64,000 nt of DNA, taken from assembly GCA_963575745.1 (NCBI GenBank), contig CAUYUJ010018574.1, positions 111,853 through 175,852 on the forward strand. Direction: 5' to 3'. Shown here one piece after another: positions 42,918 to 53,817 of this stretch. The position numbers and the translations under genes are program-made. This DNA comes from Prorocentrum cordatum. Lineage: Eukaryota; Sar; Dinophyceae; Prorocentrales; Prorocentraceae. The notes beneath the pieces were generated by a model, which was not told the DNA's origin, did no database searches, and saw nothing but the letters and a program-made list of their open reading frames with translations. Every line of letters starts with the position of its first letter. Position 1 is the first letter of the stretch.

Positions 42918-43375
42918 TCCCATCCCTTCGTCCTCACCCCTCCACCTCCTAGTCCTCCTCCTCCTCCTCCAGCAGCAGCATCACCAGTATGAAACATCAT
43001 CAGCAGCAGCAGCATCACCATCCTCAACATCACCACCACCATAATCACAACCAGTATCAGCATGGTCATCATAAGAGTCATCAAAATCATCATCAGCAGC
43101 ATAAGCTTCTTCTTCATCACCGACAGTTACAACCACAACGACGACAACAACAACAAGCACACCACCAACAACAAAACAACAACAGCAACAACAACAACAC
43201 CAACAACAACAGCAACAGCAACAGCAACAGCAACAACAACCAAAACAACAACCACAGCAGCAACAGCAACATCATGAGCAATCACGATGCCAACGACAAC
43301 AACAACAACGACAACAACAACTACAACAGTTATAGACAATACAACACAACAACGACGACAACAGCAGCAACAACA
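42672..43375. repeat. TCC, ATC and CAA/CAG microsatellite complex
   Basis: TCC runs (42680-42800), ATC runs (42800-42915), CAG/CAT/ACC mixtures (42970-43110) and AACAACAGC runs (43130-43375). The TCC-then-ATC order matches both retroelement-flanking repeats. Frames are homopolymeric. Confidence 0.9.
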
Positions 43376-43379
43376 ATAA

Positions 43380-44390
43380 TCTTAAGACTGTTCGCCCTTA
43401 TATGCTCGAGCGTCCAATAACGCGTATTTCCCAAACCCTCGATACCCGCCCTCTTCGTCTTCGATCAAACCCCTTTTGGGGGGTATACCTTCCTTCCCTG
43501 CAGGCGGGGCCCCGGCAAGCGGCGGGGCGGCCGCGGACCGTCGGCCTGGCCAGCGGCAGCGCTGATCGGCGGGGCGGCCGCGGACCGTCGACCCGACCCC
43601 AAGAGGGACGGCCAGGGGACCGACCACGACGACGACGACGACGACGAAAACGACGACGACGACAACGTCGAAGACGACGGCGACGACGAGCGAAAGCGAG
43701 CGAGAGCGAGAGAGAACGCCAGCAGGGCCACGAAGGGCACGAAGTAGGCCACGAAGGGCGACAGCGGGGACACGAAGGGAATGCGTATGGGGCCACGAAG
43801 AACGCGAACGAGCGGGGGCCACGAAGTGCAGATAATGCGGGGCCACAGAAGGCAACTATGGGGCCACTGAGGGTAGCAACTGGGCCACGTAGGACAGTGA
43901 GGGGGACACAAATGGCGACAGCGGAGCCACGAAGGGCATGCACATGGGGCACAACGGGCGCGACTCCTGGGTGCCTGGGTGTCGGGAGCGCGGCGCTTGG
44001 GCAACTTGCAGGACATTCCAACGCAAGGCTATTCTTCAGTAAGTTGCAAGCAAGTCTCCAGCGAGAGCGCGACTCCAGAGCGCCGGGAGAGCGATTGCTG
44101 AATAAATTTTAAGGAAGTCCCAAGCGAGAGGGCGATTCCTGAAAACAATGCGAGGAAGTCTCGGGCGGGAGCGGGGGTCCTGGCTAAATTGTAAGGAAGT
44201 CTCAAGCGAGAGCCGTTGTTGTTGTTGTTGTAACCTGGGGGCCAGGGGCCCAGTTTGAGCATCAAGATTTCCCCTGTCAAAAAACAAGGTGCGTGCGTCG
44301 AGGGGCACACTTTGATTGAGAAAAAACAGTATGCACCGGTGGGGGGGATCAATAATAATCATTCTTCAGAACTGAAAATTCAACAACCAT

Positions 44391-44448
<58 letters not shown>

Positions 44449-44530
44449 GCAACAGCAACAGCAACAGCAACAACAACAACAGTAGCAACAGCAACAGCAG
44501 CACCAGCAGCAACAAAAACAACAAACACAG
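43380..44530 (+). repeat. R1 dispersed repeat, expanded copy
   Basis: Landmarks in the R1 order: TTAAGACTGTTCGCCCTTAT, CCCTCGATACCCGCCCTCTT, a CCCCTTTTGGGG palindrome, then a unique-looking insert (43500-44030) with a (CGA)n run, then GAGAGCGCGA sub-repeats (44050-44215), a CCTGGGGGCCAGG segment and GGTGCGTGCG, ending in a long (CAA)n/(CAG)n tract (44390-44520). Confidence 0.75.
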
Positions 44531-46967
44531 CTACCTTCCGTCGCGTTCACAACTCGAGGGGCTCCGGGGACATCCCCCTCCTTCCACCCGGCCCCCTTCG
44601 GACCCCCCGGGGAGGAAGCTGCGGAACCACAGCGAGTGGCCCACCACGGCGAAGCGCTCCAGCGGGCACCGCCACACGAACGACAAGAAGCCTTCCAGCC
44701 GGCGCTGCAGGTCCCGGGACGACGTGTACGCGTCCTTCCTCACGCGCGGCCCAGCGAACACGTTGAAGCCTGTGGGGGCGGGGGGGGGGCAAAAACAGAC
44801 GCGCGCGGGAATCAATGTTCGACGTTGGCGCTGCTTGTGGAGGCGCGAGCGGGGAGCACGAGGGGGGGCCACAGATCTGGCCGGAACCGTCGCGTTCCCC
44901 CGACACGACGACGGCAGCACGCGATCGGAGCTCACCAGATTTTCGGAACCATGACTTGTATTCGCTGCGGGCTTGACGCACAAAAGCGCGCGAGAAACCT
45001 GCAGCATCCCTGCCTAGGCCGCCCCACAGAACACGGGAGGCGGGCCCTGAGCAGGCTTCAGAAAGGTGGAGTACCAGCTGTCAGGTCTAAGGAGACCGAC
45101 AGAATTACAGACCAGAACAGTTGAAGAGCCAATGGCTGGAAACAAAAAAAACTCCTGGGGTGCGTTCTGGCCAAGATCTGGAGGCGAAACATCCGGCCGC
45201 GGCGACGAGGGACGCAGCACTCCCGCCACAGCTGGACCTTTGACGACGAAGACACGAGCACTGCGGGTGGGGGGGGTGGGACGACGAGGCCACGTGGGAG
45301 AGGACACCCAGGCAGTCTGTGCCCCTCCTCTGCCTCAGTCTACGGTCGGGAACCTTTGCTCAGCGCGTCGCGGCGGCGGCCTCGGCGACACGCGAATTCC
45401 TTGCGAGCGGCTAGCGAGTCGCTCCGCTCTGCCGGGCGGTAGGCTGGAAAAGGCTCAGGACAGTGACGCACAGGACTGGGAAGTCGCTAGCGTGTCGCGC
45501 CGCATCGTGGTGGGCCAGAACTGGCGGCTCGACACGCTACGAAATCCAACATTCCCGACCTTGCAGTCCATGCCCCTCCTCTGCCTCAGCCTGTTGTCCT
45601 CCCCCGAGCCTGGCTCCTGAGCGTGCTCTTCCAGGGTCTCCTCCTTCAGGCATTGCACCGAATGCCATGGCACCGCGTCGCCCGGGCCGCCCGTCAGGAA
45701 CCCCCCGGGCTCGGCCGCGTCCTCCGCGCCGAAGAGCGCTGCGGCGGTCTCCTCTCGGGTCGATCGAATGGGCACAGAGAACCACAACACGTCTTGTTCA
45801 TTTCGAACCGAGCTCGCTGTCGGCGTCGCCCCAGCCAGTTGTCCATTTGGAGCAGGAGGCCTGCTGCCTAACAGCGGCAGCTGCCAGCTTTGGACAGCAT
45901 TTGTGATTGGGCACCGCACCCACGTCGTCCATACAGTTAACCTTCACGATAAGCATGCGCGGTGAGGACGCGAGGACCTAAGAGGGCCATGTTGACGTTT
46001 TTGCGAACGAGGTTGGCCAGCGAAAGTCACTGAGGATGGGCCGACGGAGCAAGGGAAGGATGCAAGAGTTATATTGCACCCATAGCACTAAAGGACCACA
46101 TCTCCGAAATAATGATACTGGAGAGAAACCTCAATCATAATTTGTTTGGGGGTTATAGGGCTATCGGGCCATAGGGCAAGAGGGCTAGAGGGCTAGAGGA
46201 CTAGAGGGCTCTTGGACTGCTGGGCTATAGAGAGGGCTAGAGGGCTCGAGGGCTCGAGGGCTGTAAGGCTATAGGGCTATAGGGCTATAGGGCTGTAGGG
46301 CTGTAGGGCCATAGGGCTATAGGGCTATCGGGCTATAAGGCTCTAAGGTTTATTGGGCTACGGGGCACCCGGGCACCAGGGCGGGCCGCCGAAATCGGCG
46401 ACGAAGCTACTGGGCACCTGGGCACCCGGGCACCAGGGCAGGCCGCCAAAATCGGCGACGCAGCTAACCTAACTATATGAATCCGCTAGGACCCCTACAG
46501 AGGCAAGCTCTGATTGGGGAATTTCGAAGACCCAGAAAAGTATCGAAGCAGTGTCGAACGAATATCGCCTCCCAGGGCCCGACGACTCGAGAAAAACCCT
46601 CCAGATTCGGTACTTTCTTGGTGCCCGAAATTCTTTCCGGCGGTCAAGGCTTAAAAAAGTTTGAACATCACAATGCAAGGGTATCCTTGGAACGTCGCTA
46701 ACCATTCCTATGCGGGCTGCCTGTATCCACTTCGGGCGTCCAAGAATCCTCCGCGCGGCGGAGCGGCGAGTGCAGCACCGCCTGCAGCTCTGGCAGCAGC
46801 GCCTGGCACGCGGCGCGGACGCTGCCGAGCTCCGCCCTGCCCTCCTCGGACAGCGCCGAGTCCACGCCGACCGCGCACAGCTGGCACGCCGCCCATGGCT
46901 GCAGGAGCGAGATCCTGTGGCTGTAGTGGTTGGACATGGACTGCGCGTGGCGAACGAAGTATACCAC
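44531..46967 (-). CDS. Histidine phosphatase superfamily (phosphoglycerate-mutase-like) gene, three exons, partial
   Basis: Exon A, 46967-46749, reads VVYFVRHAQSMSN with the catalytic RHG-type motif (RHA), then LSEEGRAELG and VLHSPLRRAE. Exon B, 45751-45610, continues ETAAALFGAEDAA to CLKEETLEEHAQEP, completing the SPLxRAxxTA box across the junction. Exon C, from 44769, reads GFNVFAGPRVRKDAYTSS, RRLEGFLSFVW and FAVVGHSLWFRSFL, the second catalytic His. Frames join exactly: GCGGAG|GATTCT...CGAGAG|GAGACC (GA donor) and GAGCCAG|GCTCGG...CCCACAG|GCTTC (GC donor, good pyrimidine tract). Family members remove or transfer phosphate through a phosphohistidine; the substrate cannot be told. The start is probably in an upstream exon: CTTCGCTCCCAAG|GTG at 46968 looks like an acceptor, though the frame stays open to 47018. 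Exon C runs to TAG at 44531 as read-through; the true 3' exon may be missing or beyond the repeats. Confidence 0.75.
46145..46470. repeat. GGGCTATAG minisatellite and duplicated GGGCACC block
   Basis: About 220 bases of GGGCTATAG/GGGCTAGAG nonamers, followed by two copies of a block of about 58 bases (GGGCACCNGGGCANGCCGCC, AAATCGGCGACG.AGCTA) at 46365-46470. It lies inside the first reconstructed intron of the phosphatase gene. Confidence 0.9.
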
Positions 46968-47018
46968 CTTGGGAGCGAAGCGAAGCGAAGCGAAGCGCCG
47001 AAGTCGTGCGCGCTCCAC

Positions 47019-47655
47019 TAGGGAGCCCGCCGGTACCTACTGGGGCATGGCGCAGAGGCCGTGGCTTCGACCATGCATGCCGTGACCGCCCTGGGAGGGG
47101 GTCGACATTGGAGGGGGGGGGGCTGCTCAAGGGGGGGGGGGGGGAACACGTGCCCTGGCATCGGCGGTGCGCCTGTGGTGGATCGGAGAGAGGCTCCCGA
47201 GCACAGGCCGCACAACTTCTGGGCGGGGTGGGGAACCCAGGCCCGGGCGGGCGAGGAGCGGGCGATCAAGGATGGTGCTGGTTCCCCTGTGAAGGAGCCC
47301 TGGGACACGCAAATAAATAGACACAAATAACAGGACTCCCCATATTTTCTTGTATTTTCTTGGTTTTTGTCTTCCCCCCCACTACCCATATTTTCCCATA
47401 TTTTCCTTGGGGTCGACGATCAATTGTGTCTGTGTGTTTTTTCCCCTCCTGACCCTGGGCCCGCCTCCCCCCGTCGGCGCCCCCCCCCTGAGAGGGTTCC
47501 ACAGAGTAGAAGCCGGCAGGCAGGGCTACGCCAGCTCCTGTCCAAGGCTGCAGGGCAGGCGTCCTGGCCTGGCAGCGACTCGCTTGAACTTGCAGCGTGT
47601 CCTAAGAAGCGTTTTCTCACTGGCACCCCATAGACGAAACAAAAAAAAAACTAAA
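47019..47655. other. Upstream region of the phosphatase gene, unassigned
   Basis: Contains G runs (47110-47155) and CATATTTTC/CCATATTTTC repeats (47335-47410). If the phosphatase gene has an upstream exon or promoter it should lie here, but I cannot identify either. Confidence 0.4.
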
Positions 47656-47660
47656 CGTGT

Positions 47661-47796
47661 GGCGGTCCGCGCAGATTTCTTGGATCTGCGCTGGAAGCCC
47701 CCCTCCCCATGGCGCGCGGAGTGCGCCAGGAGCGGCGCCGGATGCGCCGCCGGGGGGGGGGGCCAGCGCGGATCCAAGAAATCCGCGCAGAGCGTC
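47661..47796. mobile_element. Foldback element, copy 1 (AAATCCGCGC arms)
   Basis: GGTCCGCGCAGATTTCTTGG (from 47664) and CCAAGAAATCCGCGCAGAGC (47774-47793) are inverted, with arms of about 33 bases and a few mismatches. The interior includes GGCGCGCGGAGTGCGCC. A related element follows at 48118-48250. Confidence 0.7.
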
Positions 47797-48117
47797 AAAA
47801 GCTTATGCATATGGCGTCATTTCTGCTTCGACCCCAGTCCGCCGCGACCGGTTCTGCGGGTCCTGGTGCCCCGCAGGGGCCCCCAAAGGGCTGAGAGCGG
47901 CCCGAGACCGTCCGTGGGGACGCTGTCACGGCGAGAGGGGCGGGGGAAACCTCCAAACATCAGCAAAAACGGCCGACACCTTGTGCCAAGAGGAACCCCA
48001 AATAATTCACGACGAGAGCAGGCGGGGGGGCCTTGCAGCCCCCACTCGCGGCAGCGCCGGGCGCGCGCTCGGCGGCCTCCATTCGAGGAGCAAGAACTTG
48101 CGTAAACAGAAACGTTC

Positions 48118-48250
48118 GGAGGTCCGCGCTGATTGCGTGGGTCCGCGCTGGACCCCACCCATTCCTGGCGCGCGGAGCGCGCCAAGGGCGGCGCCAGAAG
48201 CGCCACCAGGGGGGCCCCAGCACCGATCCAAGAAATCCGCGCGGACCGTC
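48118..48250. mobile_element. Foldback element, copy 2 (AAATCCGCGC arms)
   Basis: Same interior order as copy 1 (GGCGCGCGGAGCGCGCC, GGCGGCGCCAGAAGCGCC) and the same right end (GATCCAAGAAATCCGCGCGG). The left arm has lost the TTTCTTGG part (TGATTGCGTGGGTCC instead), so the stem is weaker. Confidence 0.65.
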
Positions 48251-48337
48251 GAATGCTTATTTCCCGAAGCAGTGCTTGCACTTATGGGGGTTTGACCCGT
48301 TCCCCGAACGGTGCTTGCACTCAGCGGTTCTCACTCT

Positions 48338-48470
48338 GGCCATCGCTCAGACGTCCATTCCCTGTGTTTTTGTTTTCCGGTTTCGTGCGCGGCTCTTTCG
48401 CCAAATGATCAAGGATGCTCCTCGATGGCCCTCGCCCAAAGAAAGATGCACACGTCCGAGCGATGCCAAG
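48338..48470 (+). repeat. ~130-bp dispersed repeat, copy 2
   Basis: Aligned with 29102-29231: GACGTCCATTCCCT, GTGTTTTTGTTTTCC, GCCAAATGATCAAGGATGCT, CACACGTCCGAGCGATGCCA. The downstream sequences of the two copies differ after ATGCCAAG. Confidence 0.8.
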
Positions 48471-49500
48471 TCACTTGTCCTCTAAGGAGCTGGGCCTGCG
48501 TGGTGGACTGGCGGCCCCGTGGTCGCCGTCGCCGCCCCGCCGCACCCTCGTCGCCGCCCGGCGGTCTGGCGGTTCCGTGTGCGCCGTCGCCGCCCCGTCG
48601 CCGCCCGATGTACATTGCACCGTCATGAGATCGACCCCCCCCCCGTCCTACTTGTCAAAAAACAACGCAACGTCGACGATTTCCTTGCCAACGTGTGCTT
48701 TCTCTTCGTCGGCGTTGCGAATCGCGTAGCGGGATGGGACGCGGCGCACATCGCGCGGGGACGTCTGCTCGTCAACATGGACTTTCTTGTCGTCGACGCT
48801 GCGGCCCGTCGGGTTGAGGAGGGGCGGCAAGTCAGAATGCCTCAATCAAGTGCGGTTCAAGCAAGTGCCTCAGGAGACCCCAAAGACGAAAAAAGGCGCC
48901 CAGGAGCCCCTCAATTAATGGCCCCCCTTTTCGTATCGCAATTTGCATATGACTCTGCCCCATCGTCCATCGTAGATATGAAGTCGTTCCATCCAAGGCA
49001 GGCCGGCATCGTCCCCCCCTCATCCTCAGCAAAAGAAGTATACGAGCGCACTCGATGATCACACATCATATGTTCAATATTCCCTAGCAACAAATGGGAC
49101 GAAATGCGCACGCGAGCCTCGTCGCGCGCGCATGCGGAAATCTTTCGAAAACTGGGGGTTGCGCAAGGATGCCAAAGTTGATCCCCCCGAAAGCATACAA
49201 CAAATCGTTTCGCAACAAGACTGTTCAACAAAAAGCCTGCGCTCGTGCTTAGATTCTTGAGAAAATCTTAGAATGTGCAACATGCTCATCAGTTGCTACC
49301 ACACGGGCCTCTCGCGCGCGCATGTCGAAATCGCTCGAACGCCCTTGTGCGCGTGCTGTCGCAAAAATCCCTTGCAACAAATGGGAAATGGGACGAAGTG
49401 CGCTCGTCGCGCGCGTATGCGGGATTTCTTAACACAGGAATAAAGGAACGTAGGGATTTCAAAATCGAGTGTCCCGAAAACAAAAAATTATCCCAGTGCG
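48471..49500. repeat. Partial copy of the 3-kb repeat family
   Basis: Carries the GCCGTCGCCGCCCCG cassette, then modules such as TTTTCGTATCGCAATTTGCATATGA, GGGACGAAATGCGCACGCG and GCATGCGGAAATCTTTCG known from 20.3-21.8 and 53-59.7 kb. No gene is supported. Confidence 0.65.
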
Positions 49501-49544
49501 ACCCTACCTAGGAGTTGGAGCCCCTAGGAAAGCAGCATTAGTAG

Positions 49545-50065
49545 TAGCAGTAAAGCTAAGCTAACGCTAAGCTACAGCTAAGCTACAGCTAAGCTAAAGC
49601 TAAGCTAAAGCTAAGCTAAAGCTAAGCTAAGCTAAAGCTAAGCTAAAGCTAAGCTAAAGCTAAGCTAAAGCTAAGCGAAAGCTAAGCTTACGCTAAGCTA
49701 ACGCTAAGCTAACGCTAAGCTGAAGCTAAGCTAAAGCTGAGCTACAGTTGAGCTGCAGCTAAGTTAAATCTAAGCTAAAGCTAAGCTAAAGCTAAGCTAA
49801 AGCTAAAGCTAAAGCTAACACTAAGCTGAAGCTAAGCTAAAGCTAAGTTAGAGCTAAGCTTACGCTAAGCTAACGCTAAGCTGAAGCTAAGCTGAAGCTA
49901 AGCCAACGCTAAGCTAAAGTTAAGCTAAAGCTAAGCTAAAGCTAAGCTAAAGCTAAGCTAAATCTAAACTAAAGCTGAGCTAAAGCTAAGCTAAAGCTAA
50001 TAAGCTAAAGCTAAGCTAAAGCTAAGCTAAAGCTAAAGCTCAAGCTAAAGCTAAAGCTAAAGCTC
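49545..50065. repeat. AGCTAAGCTAA minisatellite
   Basis: About 520 bases of a 12-base unit (AAGCTAAGCTAA) with 6-base contractions and substitutions (AACGCTAAGCT, GAAGCTAAGCT). Confidence 0.95.
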
Positions 50066-50194
50066 CCAGGGGACTGGGGGAACCGCGGGGCGGGGACTGG
50101 GGGAACCGCCCGGGGCGCTTTACACTGCCCGGCCCCTTTAAGCTAAGAGAGTAAGAACCCTTCTAGGCAGAGCCTAGGTAGGGAAAAAGCATTA

Positions 50195-51715
50195 GCGTGG
50201 CGAAGGGCCCAACCATATGCAGATGTGAACAACGCAAGTGTAAGTATCGTCTTCGGTGGAGCCCATTTCTGGGGACATGAAACGTGTGAGGGGTGTGCCG
50301 AAATGGGTGGCGCGGAGGCATGTGGGCAACGCCACTGAGGCCATCGGTGGAGCTCCAAGTGGGGCCCCAAAACGTGTGAGGGGCGTGCCGAAATGGATGG
50401 CGGAGACCCGTCTGGGCACCGCCATTGGGGCGTTCGGTCGAGCTCCCTATGCTAGGGCTCCCAACTTCGCGCTTCGCGCTGCGCGAAGCGCGAAGCGCGA
50501 ATAACTTCGCGCTCTCGCGCCGCCCTCCCAAAGGGAGAATAGGAGGACGAGGAGGAGGGGGAGAAGGAACGAGGACCGCGAAGCGCGAATAACTTCGCGC
50601 CCTCGAGGGAGCCCTTGCCTATGGGGCCACGAAGCGTGTGCGGGGTGTGCCGACAAGGGTGGCGGGGACGCATGTGGGCTGCGCCACTGGGACCTTCGGT
50701 GGGCCCCTGATGGAGCCACGAAACGTGCGAGGGGCGTGCCGCCATGGGCGGCGGGGACGCATGTGGGCTGCGCCACTGAGACCTTCGGTGGGCCCCTGAT
50801 GGAGCCACGAAACGTGTGAGGGGCGTGCCGCCATGGGCGGCGGGGACGCATGCGGGCTGCGCCACGGGAACCTTCGGTGGAGCTCCTCTGGAGACACGAC
50901 GCGGTGGCGGGGGCGCATGCGGGCTACGCCATTGGGACACTCGGTGGAGCTCCGATGGGGCCACGAAACGTATGAAGGTTCGATCAAAATCAATGGCGGG
51001 GACGCATGCGGACTGCGCAACTGGGGCCTTCGGCGGAGCCCCCCTGGGGCCACGAAACGCGTGAGAGGCGTGCCGAAATGGCGGGGGGGACGCATGCGGA
51101 CTGCGCCACTGGGACATTCGGTGGGGCCCCTTATGGAGACACGAAGCGTGTGAGGGGCATGCCGACCTTCTATGGCGGGGACGCATGCAGGCTGCGCCAC
51201 GGGAACCGTCGGAGGAGCCCCTATGGAGCCACGACACGTGTGAGGGGTATGCCGACATGGGTGGCGCGGACACATGTGGACACCGCCACTGGGGCCTTCG
51301 GTGGAGCTCCAAGTGGGGCCGACATGGGTGGCGGGGACGCATGCGGGCTGCGCCATTGAGACATTCGGTAGAGCTCCGATGGGGCCACGAAACGTGTGAG
51401 GGGTGTGCCGAAAGTGGTGGCGCGGACGCATGCGGGCTGCGCCACTGGGACATTCGGCGGAACCCCCTTCGGGGCCACGAAACATGTGAGGGGCGTGCCG
51501 CCATGGGCGGCGGGAACGCACGCGGGGCTGCGCCGCGGGGGCCCTCGGCACAGCTCGTATAGGGGCCATGAGACGTACGAGGGGTGCACCGAAAGAAAAA
51601 CATGCGGAGGGCAGAGGCACGGATGGGAGGAGGGAGGAGGGAGGGGGAGGAGGAAGGAGACGGGGCACTGTCTGTTCAAAACGAGAGCTCAACACCACAA
51701 AATGGTTGAGAAAAC
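50195..51715 (+). repeat. VNTR composite element, copy B (89-bp units)
   Basis: The left module (50195-50260) contains GGGCCCAACCATATGCAGAT. The array follows, with GGGGACGCATG landmarks at 50664, 50753 and 50842 (89-bp period). The right module ends in a purine-rich tract and TTCAAAACGAGAGCTCAACA (51674). The order is the reverse of copy A. It is interrupted by the short TIR element at 50452-50617. Confidence 0.85.
50452..50617 (+). mobile_element. Short TIR element, copy 2, inside a VNTR unit
   Basis: Nearly identical to 40378-40550 but lacking one 7-base GAAGCGC unit and ending G instead of A. It splits the unit sequence GAGCTCCCTATG|GGGCC: CCTATG occurs at 50446-50451 and again at 50618-50623, a 6-base target duplication. 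Confidence 0.85.
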
Positions 51716-51920
51716 GAATGGCTTTGCAACATCAGCGTTCAAACATGCCGGCTCCCGTGCTCCTGCAAGCGCTTACAAACATCCTCGGTTTATCAGGATG
51801 TTCAATAATTCGGCCAAACGGGCTTCTCGCACCGCATGCCGACATCAGTCGAACGCCCTTGCCCTCGTGCTGTGGGGGGGCACGATCCGCATCAAATGAT
51901 CACAGTGATGGGGCCGAACG
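51716..51920. repeat. End module of the 3-kb repeat family
   Basis: GCCAAACGGGCTTCTCGC, GCATGCCGACATCAGTCG and GTGCTGTGGGGGGGCACG match the segment ahead of each 3-kb unit boundary at 56040-56110 and 59110-59180. Confidence 0.65.
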
Positions 51921-52675
51921 ATCATTCACTGTCTCTGGGCGCGTGGCAGACTGGAGGTTCTGCGGTGCAGATTGTTGAGTTCTCACTACTGAAAACAACG
52001 ATTGTTGTGTTTTCAATTGAAGCGCCCATCCTGGGGCTCGCACCCTTTTCTTATCGCGGGAAATGTTGAAAATCAGAAGTGGGTTGTTGCCCCCCCCCGT
52101 TTACAACAACAGCGGTTCCCGCCTGATGCGTCCTCACAGTTCATTCGCAGATCGCGCTACCGCGCGGGTCGCTCTCACAACATATGCAGAAATCGCGGTC
52201 TCGCATGGAACTTCCCGTCAAGGTATTCAGGCGTCGCGCCTCCAACCCTTAGGAATCACGTTGTCGATCGGGCCTCTCTCGCGATTTACCTGTGAATCGC
52301 GCTATGGCTCGACACTTCCTCGCGGTTCATGTTCACGCTTCGGCAACCCGCCTGCTCGACCTGGCCGTCTGGGCCCGCTTTCCAGACCCGCCTGTTAGGG
52401 TCTACCCGCCCGATCTGCCCATCTGGTTCCGCCGCGTGCTTTCTGTTCCTAGCCCGCCCCCTGATGATTTCTTTCGTGTTCCATCCTACCCCCCTCGTTT
52501 TTCCATCCGCCCTGTCTTCCCCTGTTTTAGGGACTGCGCCAACTACGCGCTGCAGGTAGGGAAGATATACCCCCAAAGGGGGCACGATCGAATATGAATA
52601 GGGCGGGTACCGAGGGTTTGATATATACGCGTCGAAGAGCATTCGAGCAAGTAGAAGCGAGCAGTCTAGAAAATG
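51921..52675 (-). repeat. R1 dispersed repeat, inverted copy
   Basis: Reverse-complement R1 landmarks: GAGTTCTCACTACTGAAAAC, CAATTGAAGCGCC, GGGGCTCGCACCC, TTTACAACAACAGCGG, then AATCGC sub-repeats, TGGGCCCGCTTTCCAGACCC, CCCCAAAGGGGG and ACGCGTCGAAGAGCATTCGA. It has CAA-type triplets at neither end. Confidence 0.75.
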
Positions 52676-52694
52676 ATTGTTGCCATTGTTGTTG

Positions 52695-52940
52695 TCGTAG
52701 TCCCCCCCGCGACCGGGCTCGCGACCCACCCGCGACCCCCCCGCGACCCACCCGCGACCCGCCCGCGACCCAACCGCGACCCACCCGCGACACAACCGCG
52801 GCCCACCCCGCGACCCGCCCGCGACCCGCCCGCGACCCACCCGCGACCCACCCGCGACCCTGCCCGCGACCCACCTGCGACCCACCCGCGACCCATCCGC
52901 GACCAACCCGCGACTCACCCCGCGACCCACCCACATTGCT
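52695..52940. repeat. CGCGACCCACC minisatellite
   Basis: About 22 units of an 11-base motif (CGCGACCCACC with CCC/GCC/AAC variants). Translations are R/D/P or G/R/V runs. Confidence 0.95.
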
Positions 52941-53817
52941 TTAACGAAAAAATCGGCGCCTGCGGCGGGCTCAATGCATATGTGGTTCGTTGTTTTTCTT
53001 ATATATACACGCATTAAAAGTGTTATACATATTTCTTTATTTAATTTTTCTGATAAAACCCTACGACGGGTGTCTTCAGAGCCTCGCACACTGCCGACGT
53101 CCTCGCCGCCCCCCTAAGTTTATCCACAACTGCAAGGTGCCACATACAACGCGGGTCACTCTCGTGCGTCGGCCGCGCGCGCATGTAGAACTCGTTCCAA
53201 AACCTGCATCACCGACGCGAGGACGCCGTCATCGTCGTCGGCGTGATCAGCATCGGCGCCGTCACTGGCCTTGCCGTCGTCGACATCACCATCGTCACTA
53301 AAATCGCGCTACTACCATAATCGCGCCTACCATTGTCGACGTTGCCATGATACCGCGCGGGCCCAAGTCGCCGATTCGCACGGAAGTGCCCGCTAAAAAA
53401 TGCCCAGCGGTCAGCGCCACCGCGGCCGCGTCGGTCGCGCAAAACTAGCTGGCCGCTTCGCGCGCGAGCATGCAATGGGTAGCGCGGCCACAGAGATGCA
53501 CCAGCCAACGCCCAGCACCCATCGCAATCGCCACCGCATGGGTTTTGCAAACCAAATTGCGGGTGGATGGGCGGACGGGGTGGTTGCGCAAGCAGTGGAA
53601 TTGACAACGCACTGCAAACAGAAATGAATTCTCCTTTCTAAAATGAATTAGACTCTACCCGCCCCTCCCCCCGGGATTACTGCCCCCTTTTCGTACTGCG
53701 TTTTGAACATGATTCTGCCCCATCGTCGATCATACATATCAGTTCATATGATCCGCGCGCACTCGTTTATCACAAATCATCCATGTTCAAGAACCCCTTG
53801 CAAACAAAAAATAGCCT

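Noticed and set aside
49545-50065. Possible CRISPR-like or telomere-like array (AAGCTAAGCTAA units)
   Set aside because: Units are contiguous 6-12-base words with no spacers and do not match a TTTAGGG-type telomere.
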